From: Archegozetes longisetosus
Lineage: Eukaryota > Arthropoda > Arachnida > Sarcoptiformes > Trhypochthoniidae
NCBI GenBank assembly: GCA_018873245.2
Contig: JAEMBT020000005.1
Coordinates: forward strand, 11,296,001-11,360,000
Reading direction: 5' to 3'
DNA length: 64,000 nt
Below, one piece after another: positions 36,528-47,637 of this stretch. Under the pieces are notes generated by a model, which was not told where the DNA came from, made no database searches, and saw only the letters and a list, made by a program, of their open reading frames with translations. Within the stretch, counting starts at the first letter, position 1; each line of letters starts with the position of its first letter. The position numbers were made by a program, and so were the translations under genes.

Positions 36528-37117
36528 CAGTCAAGCTCCTATAATCTGACATAGTATTTTCTTATCATCATTAGTCGATTTATGGAGGTTGTCGGTTTGA
36601 AGAAAAACCTCTTTAATTCGACATGTCGGAATAAAGAGGTATAATTTTAAGTGCGTTGATGATAAAATCTAATTATTATTATTTAGAAACTCAGAAATAA
36701 CTAAAAGAACCCTCAGTTAAAAAATTCATTTAAAGTGGCTTGTCAGGCTTTACATTTTTTCTTAACAACAGTGGCTTCTAACGTGCTTTCTATACTCTCA
36801 ACGTTTTGAATCAGCTCAGGATGCTTTGGTTGAGGAAATATGTATAATATATTTATCATCAGAAATGAATTATTTGAACCAAAGAAACACATCACGAGTG
36901 TATTAAATAGGCACCTCTGTCGAATTGCAGAGGTTCTAATGAACAGGAGATAACTATTGAAGGAAAAAACTATTGTCGGATTACGGAGTATGGAGGTGTC
37001 GAATTGAAGAGGTTTTTATAATACAAACTTCTACGTGAGAATTTTTTGGAAATAAGATAAAGTCGAATTTGATAGGTTGTCGTGTTATAGAGGTGTCGGT
37101 ATAAGGAGGGTTGATTG
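36528..37117. mobile_element. Pogo/Tigger-like MITE
   Basis: Ends are CAGTCAAGCTCCTATAATCT and, in reverse complement, CAATCAACCCTCCTTATACC, each followed by GACA, with TA on both sides (36526-36527, 37118-37119). This matches the CAGTCAANNCNCNNATAATCCGACA form of pogo/Tigger ends. Subterminal motifs such as TCGAATTNAAGAGGT recur. No transposase. Confidence 0.83.
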
Positions 37118-37148
37118 TATAAGAATATATTTGTGTAACACTTCAAAC

Positions 37149-38412
37149 TAGAGCCCAAATGAGAGTCCCGCATTGCGGGAGTCTCGTGGGACCTACAGGA
37201 ATCCCCTGGGAACGGGAAGAATTGAGACCAAAATTTTTAAGTGCGGGACGGGACGGAATTCCTTCAAAGAAAGTGCATTCCCGCAAATTCCCCCAACTCC
37301 CTCACTGTAAAAATCTGCACTCAACTTAGGGTGACCGAGTCAAAAACTGTTAAATGCGGGACAAAAAAATCTTGGCCCTCTTATAAAAATTTTTTTGAAG
37401 AGTTTAAATCTGAAGTTACAAATCACAGTTTGAAATAACAATTATTTCAAATATAAACTAAAAATTTGATAGAGGACTGCACTTTATAAGAGTCACACAC
37501 GACGTGAATGAAAACAAGGTATCAGATAAACAGATTAAAACTCTTTTTATCTTAAGACTTCTACATATTTTAAAATAAGAAACGTGTTGACAATAAGATT
37601 GCACTATTTGTATTAAATGAAAACATACAGTGGAAATCTGTTAAGATAAATCTTAAAATGTATTTTTTTCGTTCCGCAAAGGGCGCATACTGTATAAGGG
37701 ACACAACTCTCAAATATGGAAAAATCCCGCACAATGCGGGACACTCGGTCACCCTAACTCAACTGCTATTCAAACAAACTGTAATTTAACACCAAATCTG
37801 AAAGGAAAATAATGATATGAAATGAGATTACACTTCATAATAAAAACAAATAGAAATATAGATTATAATCAAAATTGAATAATTATTGGTTTAAGTCAAC
37901 AAAATAAACGATAAAGTTTTGCATATTTATTGCAAAGATTCAGTGGAAGAGTAATATTAGTTTTTGTTTTAAAATCAAATTTTGAATTTGTTTTAATCAA
38001 ATATATTGACATGCAATCAAAGACTATAACTGTTGACCAATTTGTTATTAATTTAACGAGCAATTAGTAAATGACTTCAATGATTTGGATATAATTCAGG
38101 TATTCATTGTTGCTTTGAAGTGTTATTCTTTGAGTTATGCTTTGAGTTATTTTTTGAATGAAATTGCTTTTCAATTAGTAAATATCTCGAAATTAGTCGA
38201 ATATAGTAGTCACAAGAATTTTTTTCAATTATACGATTAAAATAATTAGGATGTTTCGATCGAATTCCAGCTGCGGGAAATTTGCTGAAATTGCAGCAAG
38301 GGACGGGAAGGGAGCAGGACTGAACTCTTGCGGGAGTGGAAGGGGATGAGATTAAATCTTTGTGGGAGCGAGACGGGACAGGAATCAAAATATTTCAAAA
38401 TTTAGGGCTCTA
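37149..38412. mobile_element. Nonautonomous hAT element (outer member of a nest)
   Basis: Ends are TAGAGCCCAAAT and, in reverse complement, TAGAGCCCTAAAT, flanked by a perfect 8-bp duplication CTTCAAAC (37141-37148 and 38413-38420). The subterminal regions are unusually GC-rich, with repeated GCGGGA/TCCCGC and GGGACGGGA motifs. A second hAT element is inserted at 37327-37756. No transposase is seen; short open frames inside (for example 38104-38388) are chance. Confidence 0.92.
37327..37756. mobile_element. Nonautonomous hAT element nested in another hAT
   Basis: The 430-bp element has TIRs TAGGGTGACCGAGT (identical at both ends) and a perfect 8-bp duplication ACTCAACT (37319-37326, 37757-37764). 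Inside each end, GTGCGGGA-type motifs recur. No coding sequence. Confidence 0.93.
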
Positions 38413-38539
38413 CTTCAAACTTTAACAATGATCTCAAAGAGCAAAGCTATTTACAGTGAAAAGAGAACGAGTAAAGCATATTAGAATGTAGATTAAAATT
38501 ATATGATCATAATTCTGTTTAAATTTAATCTCTATACTA

Positions 38540-39828
38540 CAGTGCAAAAAAATTGTCGCTTAATAGCCACGCGTAATCCCTAAAATTTTGCTTAATCAGA
38601 TTATAAGGTATAGTCATGACATATACCGGTTTGCAGGTATCTTAATCCTATTTAAAATGGTAATATAAATGCACAAAAATTTAATTCTCGGCATTTATGA
38701 GAGAACAAAATGTCAAAACAAGTCAGTGAACAACAACAAAAAAGAAATTTAATTAAATTGTTATATAGTAGGAATATTAAAGATGTGAATTTATTGGTAA
38801 AAGCTTCTCAAGCGTCAGTGAAAACTGTTCAACGCGTAATTAAATCAATAAAACTAAATCAAACCATTGAGAGGAAGCTGGAAGTGGCCGCCCTCGAAAA
38901 TTTAACAATGTTCACAATGAAATTCTCTCAAAAATTTTATACAAGAACCCGAGATACTCGACGGCTAGAATCGGAACATTATCAGAACAAAGTGGAGCAC
39001 TAAAAGTAAGTCGATGCACAATTTGGCGGCAATTAAAGCGAAGGGGGTTTAAAATTTTTGCTTCGAAAAAGATCCCGATATTAATAAAACGGCACAAAAA
39101 AGCACGGATGGATTGATGTAAAGCCAACATAAACACCGATTGGTCTAAGGTTTGCTTCACTGACGAAAGTTATTTTCTTTTACACCGAAATAAAAACAGG
39201 AAGTAGGCAAAAAAGATACCATTACAACCGCCGGTCTCACATAGTCCCGCTTTCATGGTTTGGGGAGGTATAAGTTCAAATGGATCAACCAATCTTTACG
39301 TAGACTGCGGAAGCATTAACGCTGAAAAATATACTGAAATACTTCATGAAACCTTAGTTGATTCCATGAAGGAGGCCTATGGCAATGATTGGGTCCTTCA
39401 ACAGAACAACGCACGGCCTCATACGGCAATGTTTACAAAGAATTGGATGTCCGCGAATGGGATCACAGTTATGGACTGGCCAGCATGTTCACCAGACTTA
39501 AATCCCATAGAACATGTTTGGGCCATAATGAAGAACCGTCTTGAGGTTTTAGATCCAAAAGATAGAGAATCTTTCACAGTGGCGATTAATAAAGTTTGGA
39601 CAGAGTTATGGGAGAATAAAAACATGATAAGTAATTTGATAAATAGTATTCCGGGTCGAATTGAAAAGTCTCTAAAAGCTAAATGGAGTTCCTTTAAATA
39701 ATTATTGTTATTAAGATTTATTTCATACACTATTGTATTTTAATTGAAAATAAAAATATCTTTCGTCTGACTATTTATTCAATGACCAGAACCGAAAGAG
39801 CAAACGAAAATTTTTTGAACCAGACCTT
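38540..39828 (+). mobile_element. Tc1-like transposon, inactive
   Basis: The left end CAGTGCAAAAAAATTGTCGC follows a TA (38538-38539). The right end in reverse complement contains TTCAAAAAATTTTCGTTT, so the termini are diverged and the right boundary is approximate. It carries a broken Tc1 transposase. Confidence 0.75.
38710..39701 (+). pseudogene. Tc1 transposase, broken
   Basis: It starts MSKQVSEQQQKRNLIKLLYS with a helix-turn-helix. A shift near 38955 moves to the frame reading ARIGTLSEQSGALKVSRCT and WRQLKRRGFKIF; a TGA replaces the Trp of RMDWCKANI at about 39117, followed by SKVCFTDESYF (first catalytic Asp), then another stop near 39204. From about 39240 the frame is clean: FMVWGGISSNGSTNL, VLQQNNARPHTA (second Asp position is Asn), DWPACSPDLNPIEHVWAIMK and a Lys-rich end. 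Family order and length (about 330 codons) are typical for Tc1. Confidence 0.87.
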
Positions 39829-39829
39829 A

Positions 39830-41128
39830 TATTAAAGCACGTATTATCATCAATCAATTCATCGGCACATTAACTGATGAATATAAGTATTCATAAATGA
39901 CCTGTAAATACGTAAATACATTCATAAAGTATAAAATAAAAACTCTCGACAAAGTCATAATGTATTTAAACAAATGCGAAAGCACTTGCAATAGAAAATC
40001 TCATTCAACACTAAACCTCTAAAAGCTCCAAATAAAAAATTAGTAAATAATAATAAAAGCAGTAATGTTGGCTTAGTCCGTACCTAATTCTTGGCTATTA
40101 CATAAAAGGCTTTATAAATGTACACAATAACCAATTGGTTTAATAAAATGTAAAATATTTCTTTCAAACACTACATTATTTTATACAGTCTCAATCAAGA
40201 GATCTGTTTTGTCTTAATTGGAGATAAACGTAAAACGGTTTGAGAACATAAATGTATTTGAAGAAAATTTATGATGGATACGAAAATTGAAAAATTTGGA
40301 AGTCATGGAATTTTTTAATGTATAGGGTGTTAAATTTGATTGCAAGTAACTGATTCAGGTGGATCTAGGCTTAGGGAACCACCAGCTGTGGCATGTTTAA
40401 CTTGACTTTTATGCACTTGTTTTGAACGATAAAACTAGTATAAAACTTTATGTTACTCAAAAAACATATATATAAGGATTTTTGTATATATGATTTCTAT
40501 ATATATATTCTATAACATTTTTATCATATAATCAGTATTAATGAATATGATATTAGCATACGATAGAGAGTGCTTAATACTAATATATCAGTTCAATAAT
40601 TGACTGCTTTCTATCGCTCTCTATCTTATGTCCATACACTCCACAATACTGATCACGTGGTAAAACTATTTTTTCTTTGATATCGTCGCATATTTTGATT
40701 TTTTATTTCACATAAAGCATAAAGGGTTATAAAGTAGATGTATAAAAAGAATTAAAAGATATCTAGCATTCTTTCCGGGAAGGCAAATAAAAACTTTGAA
40801 TTAATCCACTTATTGACAAGTAAGATAAATTTCAAGGCTAACAATAAAAGATATATTACAATATTCAAAGATAATAAATTTGTATAAAAAGCTCAAACCT
40901 TAAATTACGAGATGGTTAATTTCGGTTATTACTTATAAATAAGAGCTTATTTAGAGAATATAAACAGCGAAAATTAGTATTTCGACGCAAACCTAATCGA
41001 ATAAAATTAAAACGAAAACATTAGGAGGAAAATATAATTTAGAAATTTCTTAATCATTTCAAAAAGCTTTATTTGAGTTCAAATCAAATGCTTGAACTTT
41101 AAATTTGAATTCTTTCATAATTTTTCTC
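39830..41128. other. Intergenic stretch downstream of the serpin
   Basis: No open frame of note. Near 40560-40625 a short inverted pair (CGATAGAGAG and CTCTCTATC-type motifs) could form a hairpin of about 80 bp. Otherwise nothing recognised. Confidence 0.35.
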
Positions 41129-42322
41129 TCAAAGCTGATGGATTTGACCGACGAATAGAATCATTCCGTTTCTATTATCTCTTATGAAGAAGAGAAACGG
41201 ATGATCTGCTTTGAACTCATAAACAATTGGTATTGACGTTCTCTCAACAACAATACCAGTAGCGGCTGCAGCTTCACTGCCCTCTTCGTTAACCTCAACA
41301 ACAGCTTTGTGAACAACTTTAGAAACCCTTAAATCCCGTCTACCATCAATTCCTGAAAGATCTGCTTCAGAAGTAAAAACTTGTTTCATTCCTAATTTCG
41401 ACAAAGGTTCAATCAGTTCATAAGAGGTTTCGATTTTGAACTTAGGAATAGTTACGTGGACTTCATTTTGTCTCATATAACGAATACTGTTCTCAATAAT
41501 TGCAAAGTCTTTCAAGTTAGACCTCAATTGATTGAAACCTTGTCTTTCATTTGGCAAAAGAATATATAGACTTATATCGTCTCCAGAATACGGAAGTTCT
41601 AATAGTTTACTATTTAGTTGTTCTATTTCCGTGTAATTGAATTGACTTTTTCTTTTCATCATTTCTGTTTTGAATTCATTGATTCCACGATTGAAGAATA
41701 CTTCTTCTCGTGTCTCGTTCTCCAAGAACTTAGTTGTCCAAATGCCTTTAAAATAAACGGCATTTAATAACACCAAACGTGTTGACGAATCTAAAGGTTC
41801 TGATAACAGTTCCGGTATCTTATCGTGTGTTTGTTTTTTAACCCAACTGTTGATATGATTGGTCGCAGCGACTGAGTTATGAACAAAGTCTTCTGTTTCT
41901 ATAGTTGTTTCATAAAACTTCTTAAGGCTTTCTTTGTATGTTTCCAAGATATCAAAGTTCTGTTGAGCCACTAATTTATTTGCAACATCCAATTGATACT
42001 TGTTTGAGTCGACGTCAGATATCTCTCTCAAAACAGTTCCGAACTGTTGGTTCACCTCATCGTTAGAGAGATGCGCAAAATTATATCCCATAACTTCTTT
42101 CATTTCATCTGCAGTTTTATTTCTTGCGCCCAAATATAACATTCCAAAAGCTGATGAAATACTGAAAGGAGAAAAGAATACATTTTTCTCTTCACTATAT
42201 AAATGTTGAAGAAGTTGTAGACTTAAGTGATTATTAGCATTGGAGATGGACAGTGTCTTCACTGGTCTTCCATATGAATTCTCAATGAGAATAAACAACA
42301 AAATTGTTACGAATCGAAGCAT
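41129..42322 (-). CDS. Secreted serpin, inhibitory type
   Basis: A single-exon serine protease inhibitor of 397 residues. The frame opens 30 codons earlier (42412), but a TATA box at 42383-42376 lies inside that extension, and the Met at 42322 begins a clean signal peptide (MLRFVTILLFILIENSYG), so 42322 is preferred. The serpin fold is complete: NVFFSPFSISSAFGMLYLGA, then VLLNAVYFKGIWTTKF and PFLFFIRDNRNGMILFVGQI at the C-terminus. The reactive-centre loop has an inhibitory hinge (EEGSEAAAATG) and reads IVVERTSIPI. By spacing P1 is Thr or, one residue earlier, Arg; Arg would suggest a trypsin-like target. Potential N-glycosylation sites occur (NKT, NYT, NET). Likely roles include haemolymph immunity or secretion; the sequence does not decide. 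Confidence 0.95.
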   Translation of the reverse strand: MLRFVTILLFILIENSYGRPVKTLSISNANNHLSLQLLQHLYSEEKNVFFSPFSISSAFGMLYLGARNKTADEMKEVMGYNFAHLSNDEVNQQFGTVLREISDVDSNKYQLDVANKLVAQQNFDILETYKESLKKFYETTIETEDFVHNSVAATNHINSWVKKQTHDKIPELLSEPLDSSTRLVLLNAVYFKGIWTTKFLENETREEVFFNRGINEFKTEMMKRKSQFNYTEIEQLNSKLLELPYSGDDISLYILLPNERQGFNQLRSNLKDFAIIENSIRYMRQNEVHVTIPKFKIETSYELIEPLSKLGMKQVFTSEADLSGIDGRRDLRVSKVVHKAVVEVNEEGSEAAAATGIVVERTSIPIVYEFKADHPFLFFIRDNRNGMILFVGQIHQL

Positions 42323-42375
42323 TGTGTACTTATATGTTAAGTGTTCTATAGAGAAAATTTTATGGAAGAAAATGC

Positions 42376-42383
42376 ATTTTATA
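42376..42383 (-). promoter_or_regulatory. TATA box of the serpin gene
   Basis: TATAAAAT on the minus strand, 54-61 bp before the ATG at 42322. It decides against the upstream in-frame Met at 42412. Confidence 0.6.
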
Positions 42384-42419
42384 CGAAAGTATAAATAGCT
42401 AGTACTTATCACTAATATT

Positions 42420-45230
42420 CCTATGATAAGAGTCTAACTGAACCAATAATAAGTAATTCTAAACATATGCTCAACTTTCGAAAGAAAAAACTTTAGACAC
42501 ATTGAACAAAAGGATCATTCATAATTGATCATACATATCACTGCATTACATCTTTATTTTAATGCTTTTAGTCTGAAGTAATAATTTTTAAGAATGAATT
42601 TTGTAAAATTTTTCTTCATAATACCAAAATTTTCCCAATTGAATAGACTAAGAGTTGTGATATAAAATTAAATAAAATCCTCAATTGCAAAAATTACCTT
42701 AGACTGGTCTGCCTTAAAAATAAGAGTTGAAACCCCTAGGAAGCACAATATCAGGACTTTGGTCAAATATCAAGACTATCATATCTCATAAATTACAAAA
42801 GTAGTAAACAAGTTTATGAAATATTAATGCGCATTAGAATAAAGTAAACTAGATGTTGTGGTTGCTTATAATTTACACACTAATAGGTGTAATAATCTAT
42901 ATAATCTGATCTCATTAACTCCCGATTACCGCAGTGCTTAAACACGACTATTTTAAAATTAACAATTACTATTTTAGAATATGTTAAAGTCTTCATCAAT
43001 AAAGAATTCGTTTTATTTTTTATATCAATCCAAATATCGCTAAATAACATATTTTCTTCAACTATAAATTCCAAATTTTGATGAATCGCCGCATATTACA
43101 CGTGAAGATCGGAGACGCCACACTTTTTTCTTGTATTTCTTCTTGAATTTTGTTCTAAGAATCGACGATAAACTACTAATAATTCATGTTTTACTCTGAA
43201 TTTGATCAATTGATTTACTCGATATACAAAATAGAAATAAAGACAATAATTAGCAAATTATCTGATCAATTTGTGATTGATATCGAAGATTCTATAATTA
43301 ATTATATAATAATTGAATGCCATTTAAAAGAACAAGTGATAAAAGGCATGAAATAAACTTAGTTTTTTATATGGTAATTAATGTTTTATAACTCCAATGA
43401 TTGCTTTCTAGGTAAAAAATATTCGAATAATGCCCCTTTAGAATTTTTTTCTTTTCTCAACTAAAAACAAATCCTAAGAAACTATTTTCCAACCTTTAGA
43501 CATTGTAATACTTGGTTGATTACATATAAACTCATAAGTTAGAGAATTTATTGAATGAACCTCAAAAATTGCATAAATTCTTGGAATTTCATTGTTCTTC
43601 TAATACCTTTTTGAAGAAAATCACTCATAGTTTTAAAAATCTGATCATACAACACAAATAGCAGAGATATAAAAGTTTCCATTAGTGTTTTAACATCGAT
43701 AAGAAAATAAAATTTAGATTTATGTAGATCAGCGAGAATATCGAATTTTATTCAAATATAATGCTTTTAAAAACGCTTTTAATAAAATACTTCATATTAT
43801 TTCACGTTTTAAACTTGCATAAGAATTTGTCTACCTTTTAACTAGTCTTTAGGTTCAAACTAAAGTCAAGAAATCATCATTAATAAGTTAATGGGTCTAA
43901 GTATGATAACAACGTTCAACATGAAGTCGCAAACTAGTGGAATAAAGATATTCATACAAGTTATTTGTTATCTATTATCATTAAATACTCAATAAGAACT
44001 AGAGGTAGGTGCGAGAGTATCGAAATTCGAGGTACTATAAAAATAAACACCTTGAAAATCGATCAATTTTATTAAGTGTATAGATTAAAAGGTATACCTA
44101 TATAAAAATGTAGGAATAAAAATACTCCATCAATATATCTTCACTTTAATTTTATATTTCATTAAATTTTCTAATATATAAATTTTAGGAATTTCGAGAG
44201 TCAAGACTTGACAAATTTCTAGATCTAGAGTAAGAAGCTCTCGAAAATAACCATTTCTAACACATAAATATCTAAAATCTCTATTTGAGGACCCCCTATT
44301 AATTAAAATGACCTTTATCACTAATTAAAATTTGGACTTTAGTGATCACAAGAAATGAAATTCTCTTAATGATCTCAGTCGAGAATCTCAATTTTCGAAA
44401 ATATCAACCTCTAATAAAAAGAATATTTCAAATATTGTTACATTAGTTTTTCTTGCAAAGGAAGCAATACTCAACTAAACAGTCTTAATATAAGTTATAT
44501 CACTTGAGAAACATATTTTGAAAGCTAGTCCTTCGTGCAAGTTATACATTAGCCTTAATGTTATTTTCTAAAGTGTGTACTGATAGTGAATTTCAAGATT
44601 AAGTAGTTTTTCTATAAAATAAAGATGGGTAATATTGAAGAGATATCAGAAACAAAAGTAAAATTTAATAGGTCCAGATTAATTAGCGAAAATTCAATTA
44701 TGGATCAGATCTATTTAACTTTTTATAAATTTAGACTTATGTTTCGATATGATATCAATAATTCTAAATCAGAATCAAAGAAGAAAATTAGAGAGTATAA
44801 AAACTATTGTTTGTGTATTTGTATAGTCTTCAATATTATGCGGTATATATATATATATACTCGATCGTTGAATGCCAAGTTTCTCATTATTACTTTGATA
44901 TTATTCATCATATCGTAGGAATGTCATTTGCAATCAATTTAATAGATATGATTCTGGTTTAAATTATTATTCGTCTGATGAATATTAATAATGTTCATTA
45001 CTTTTGATGGCTTGAAATAATTAAAATTTTAAAAGGTTTACAAAACCTGAAAGAATCAAAATATACAATAGAAATGAAATGAAAAAACTTGTGAATGTAA
45101 TTGATCCTGTCTTCGTTATTATGAAATAGGACTCTTTCGTACACTTTATTTTGGACATTAATGTCAACGACTATTCTAATTATGTTCCTTGAGGGGTAAA
45201 TATCGGGTGATCAGAGCCAAAGTACATATA
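42420..45230. other. Intergenic region with one weak coding candidate
   Basis: AT-rich. A 97-codon ATG frame at 44625-44918 (starting MGNIEEISETKVKFNRSRLI) has two hydrophobic segments and could be the first exon of a membrane protein such as a chemoreceptor, but no following exon was found. Frames at 42880-43074 and 44130-44321 are not supported. Confidence 0.25.
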
Positions 45231-45231
45231 C

Positions 45232-46289
45232 AACACATGTAAATATCTAACTATGAAGATATAAGAAGCAATGAAATCAAACATAGTGAATGAATTTGAA
45301 CCAATTTCAGCAATAAAGTTCACAAACTATCCCGATTTCTAAATATCTTTGGAAGTCTAATAATTGAGCTAGTTTAAGGGAAATAATCAAATTTTATTGA
45401 AAACAAGAGATTTTTATGATAAATAATAGAATATTTATTAGATTAATATCTCGTATGCCCACCAGAAGCTTGTCGCGCAGCCTCTAAACGCCTGGGCATG
45501 GATTCCACCATGTTAATGAACAACTGACACCAAGAAGAGTCACACATCTTTGGTGGGCCGACTACAGAGCTGCCAACAAATCTTATTTTGATGTGGTGAC
45601 TGGTCTTTTACTGCGAACAAAATTCTTGATCATTGGCCCGACATTTTCATCGGGATTTAGATCCGGGGAAAGACTGAAATTTTGATTAAATACTATTTTA
45701 AAATGAATTCTATCAATTCCTCGGGCGTAGAATCACAAAATCTGCAAGTGGTCCGATATCTGTTGTGATCCAATCTTTAATAGAATGTGATGTATGGCTC
45801 GGGTAGTTGTCGTGGAGGAGCAGAACATTCCCGTCATCAAAATGGCGCTCAAAATAGGGGAGCATCCGTTTCTCCAAAAACTTGGTATAAACCTCTTTTG
45901 TGAGAGTTTCACGATCAAAAAGTTCATCTAATCCATGAAAACTGAAACTAGGTAGATTTTAAACAAATTAAAAGTTAATCAAATCATATTCAAGCTAGGA
46001 AACTCTCAAGAGCACAAAAGAGGCAATAGAACAGAAAGTCTATATTCATACTTCTGGTGGTCATACGAGATATTAATCTCATAAATATTCTATTATTTAT
46101 CATAAAAATCTCTTGTTTTCAATAAAATTTGATTTTTCTTAAACTAGTTCAATTATTAAGCTCGCAAGGTTATATAGAAATCGGGGGAGTTTGTGCACCT
46201 TGTTGCTGAAATTGGTTCAGATTCATTCATTATGTTTGATTTTATTGCTTCTCATATATTCATAGTTAGATATTTCCATATGTTATATA
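45232..46289 (-). mobile_element. Foldback Tc1-like element with long inverted arms
   Basis: Arms of about 240 bp (45232-45476 and 46057-46289) are inverted copies at high identity, sharing AAATATCTAACTATGAA, GAACCAATTTCAGCAA and GAAAACAAGAGATTTTTATG. The spacer (45477-46056) holds the C-terminal half of a Tc1-like transposase on the minus strand. The tail codons of that gene lie in the left arm and are repeated in the right arm, so the element has two copies of the same end. Confidence 0.85.
45441..45955 (-). pseudogene. Tc1-like transposase, C-terminal half
   Basis: On the minus strand from about 45945: HGLDELFDRETLTKEVY, KFLEKRMLPYFERHFDDG, NVLLLHDNYPSHTSHSIKDW (second catalytic Asp), then after stops SPDLNPDENVGPMIKNFV and finally INMVESMPRRLEAARQASGG with a stop near 45440. 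The N-terminal DNA-binding half and the first catalytic Asp are absent. Stops near 45725 and 45575-45600 break the frame. Confidence 0.8.
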
Positions 46290-46310
46290 TATATATATTT
46301 CCTGATTTGC

Positions 46311-46666
46311 CACGCCTCTCTAACATCAGATATGTAGGCTACGCTTCCTCAGATCCATATTGTTACCTATCGGTGCTACCACATGGAGGTGGTCTGCCTC
46401 AGCTCCACTCTTGACTGAGGATGCTGGAAAACGCATGAATTTAGCCTCGTGTCCCATTGGACTTTTCCGGTGGGTGCTGGGACTGCCCTCGGACGATCAG
46501 TATGGACAAAAACCTAATGGGTCACAAAGCTAAATCTACAGGTTTTCCAGCACCCTCAATCAAGAGTGCGGCTGAGGCAGATCACCTCCCCGTGATAGCA
46601 TCTATAGGTCACAATATGGGTCTAAGGAGGCGTGGACTACATGTCTGGTGTCAGACAGACGTGACG
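46311..46666. mobile_element. GC-richer foldback element
   Basis: Arms (46311-46470 and 46510-46666) are inverted copies sharing CCATATTGT(T/G)ACCTAT, GTCTGCCTCAG or variant and GCTGGAAAAC. It abuts the Tc1-like foldback. The open frames at 46193-46414 and 46457-46723 are by-products of the repeat. Confidence 0.75.
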
Positions 46667-46669
46667 AGC

Positions 46670-47590
46670 AGAATTATATACCTATTGGTGAAAATTGGAA
46701 ATGAGGAGTGGAACTTAAAATAAAGGTTGGAGGGGTGTGATCTATATATTTGACCTCAAGAGAGCGTGTGAGTCAGAAAATAAATATACGTACTTGGATC
46801 CTGATTATCTGATGTTTACCCGATGACAACAATAATATTCTGGCAAAAATATTTATTCGCGTTGACTGATTCTCTAATACCTTTGAGTCTCTTACTATTA
46901 CAGAAAATTTTATTAGAAGAAATATTAGTTTCATTTTATTTATTTTTTATAATCCTCTCAGTTGACTTCTTGTCATAACATTTTATGCTCAACTCAGTCA
47001 CAGCTTCTATTAGTAAAGAATCCTCAAATTCGTACAAACACTTGCATAAATTTTATAGTGATTTAATCAATAAAAAAAACTTTATATTTAAAAACCTCAA
47101 AGCAATGAAAACATTTTGGTAAATTTAAATAATAGAAATATATTAATTCCTATAAATTTATATATCATAATTTTTCTTAAAAGTAGTATTCTGGATTTAC
47201 TTTTACTATTAAATAATCTATTCAAACTCAGTTGAATAACTTTAAATTTATTTTTGAAGATTTTCGAATACAAAGGCTATAAACAGAACAATCATATTGA
47301 GTATCAAACGATTTTAGTTTATTTTGAAAACATGATGTTTATAATTGAACAATCATCAATTGAACACAAGCAGCGGCGTCGACATATGCTTTTCTTTGCT
47401 GCTTAAAATTTAGCAACGCTACTACAATTGAAAGTAGAAGAGGAAACATGCCTAAATACTTTTGTTTCCCATAAAACATATAAAAAAACGCTTATCCTAT
47501 CTAAGCTATTATCAATGCAAAACTTGAACCGTCTTAGAAGACAATTTTATAAACAAATTTCTTATAAATTTTTTCAGATATTTTGCCATT
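46670..47590. other. Intergenic stretch before the acyltransferase gene
   Basis: No gene or repeat recognised apart from the promoter region at its right end. Confidence 0.35.
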
Positions 47591-47598
47591 TATAAATA
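47591..47598 (+). promoter_or_regulatory. TATA box of the NRF-6-like gene
   Basis: TATAAATA lies 40-47 bp before the ATG at 47638, a position consistent with a very short 5' leader. Confidence 0.5.
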
Positions 47599-47637
47599 AG
47601 TTTATACGTATTAAGCGTTCATTTTGCTTTCATCAAT

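Noticed and set aside
37241..38388. Open frames in the GC-rich hAT nest
   Set aside because: They follow repeated GCGGGA motifs inside nonautonomous elements and show no domain.
46193..46723. Two open frames of 73 and 88 codons
   Set aside because: Each lies in one arm of a GC-richer foldback element and has no recognised domain.
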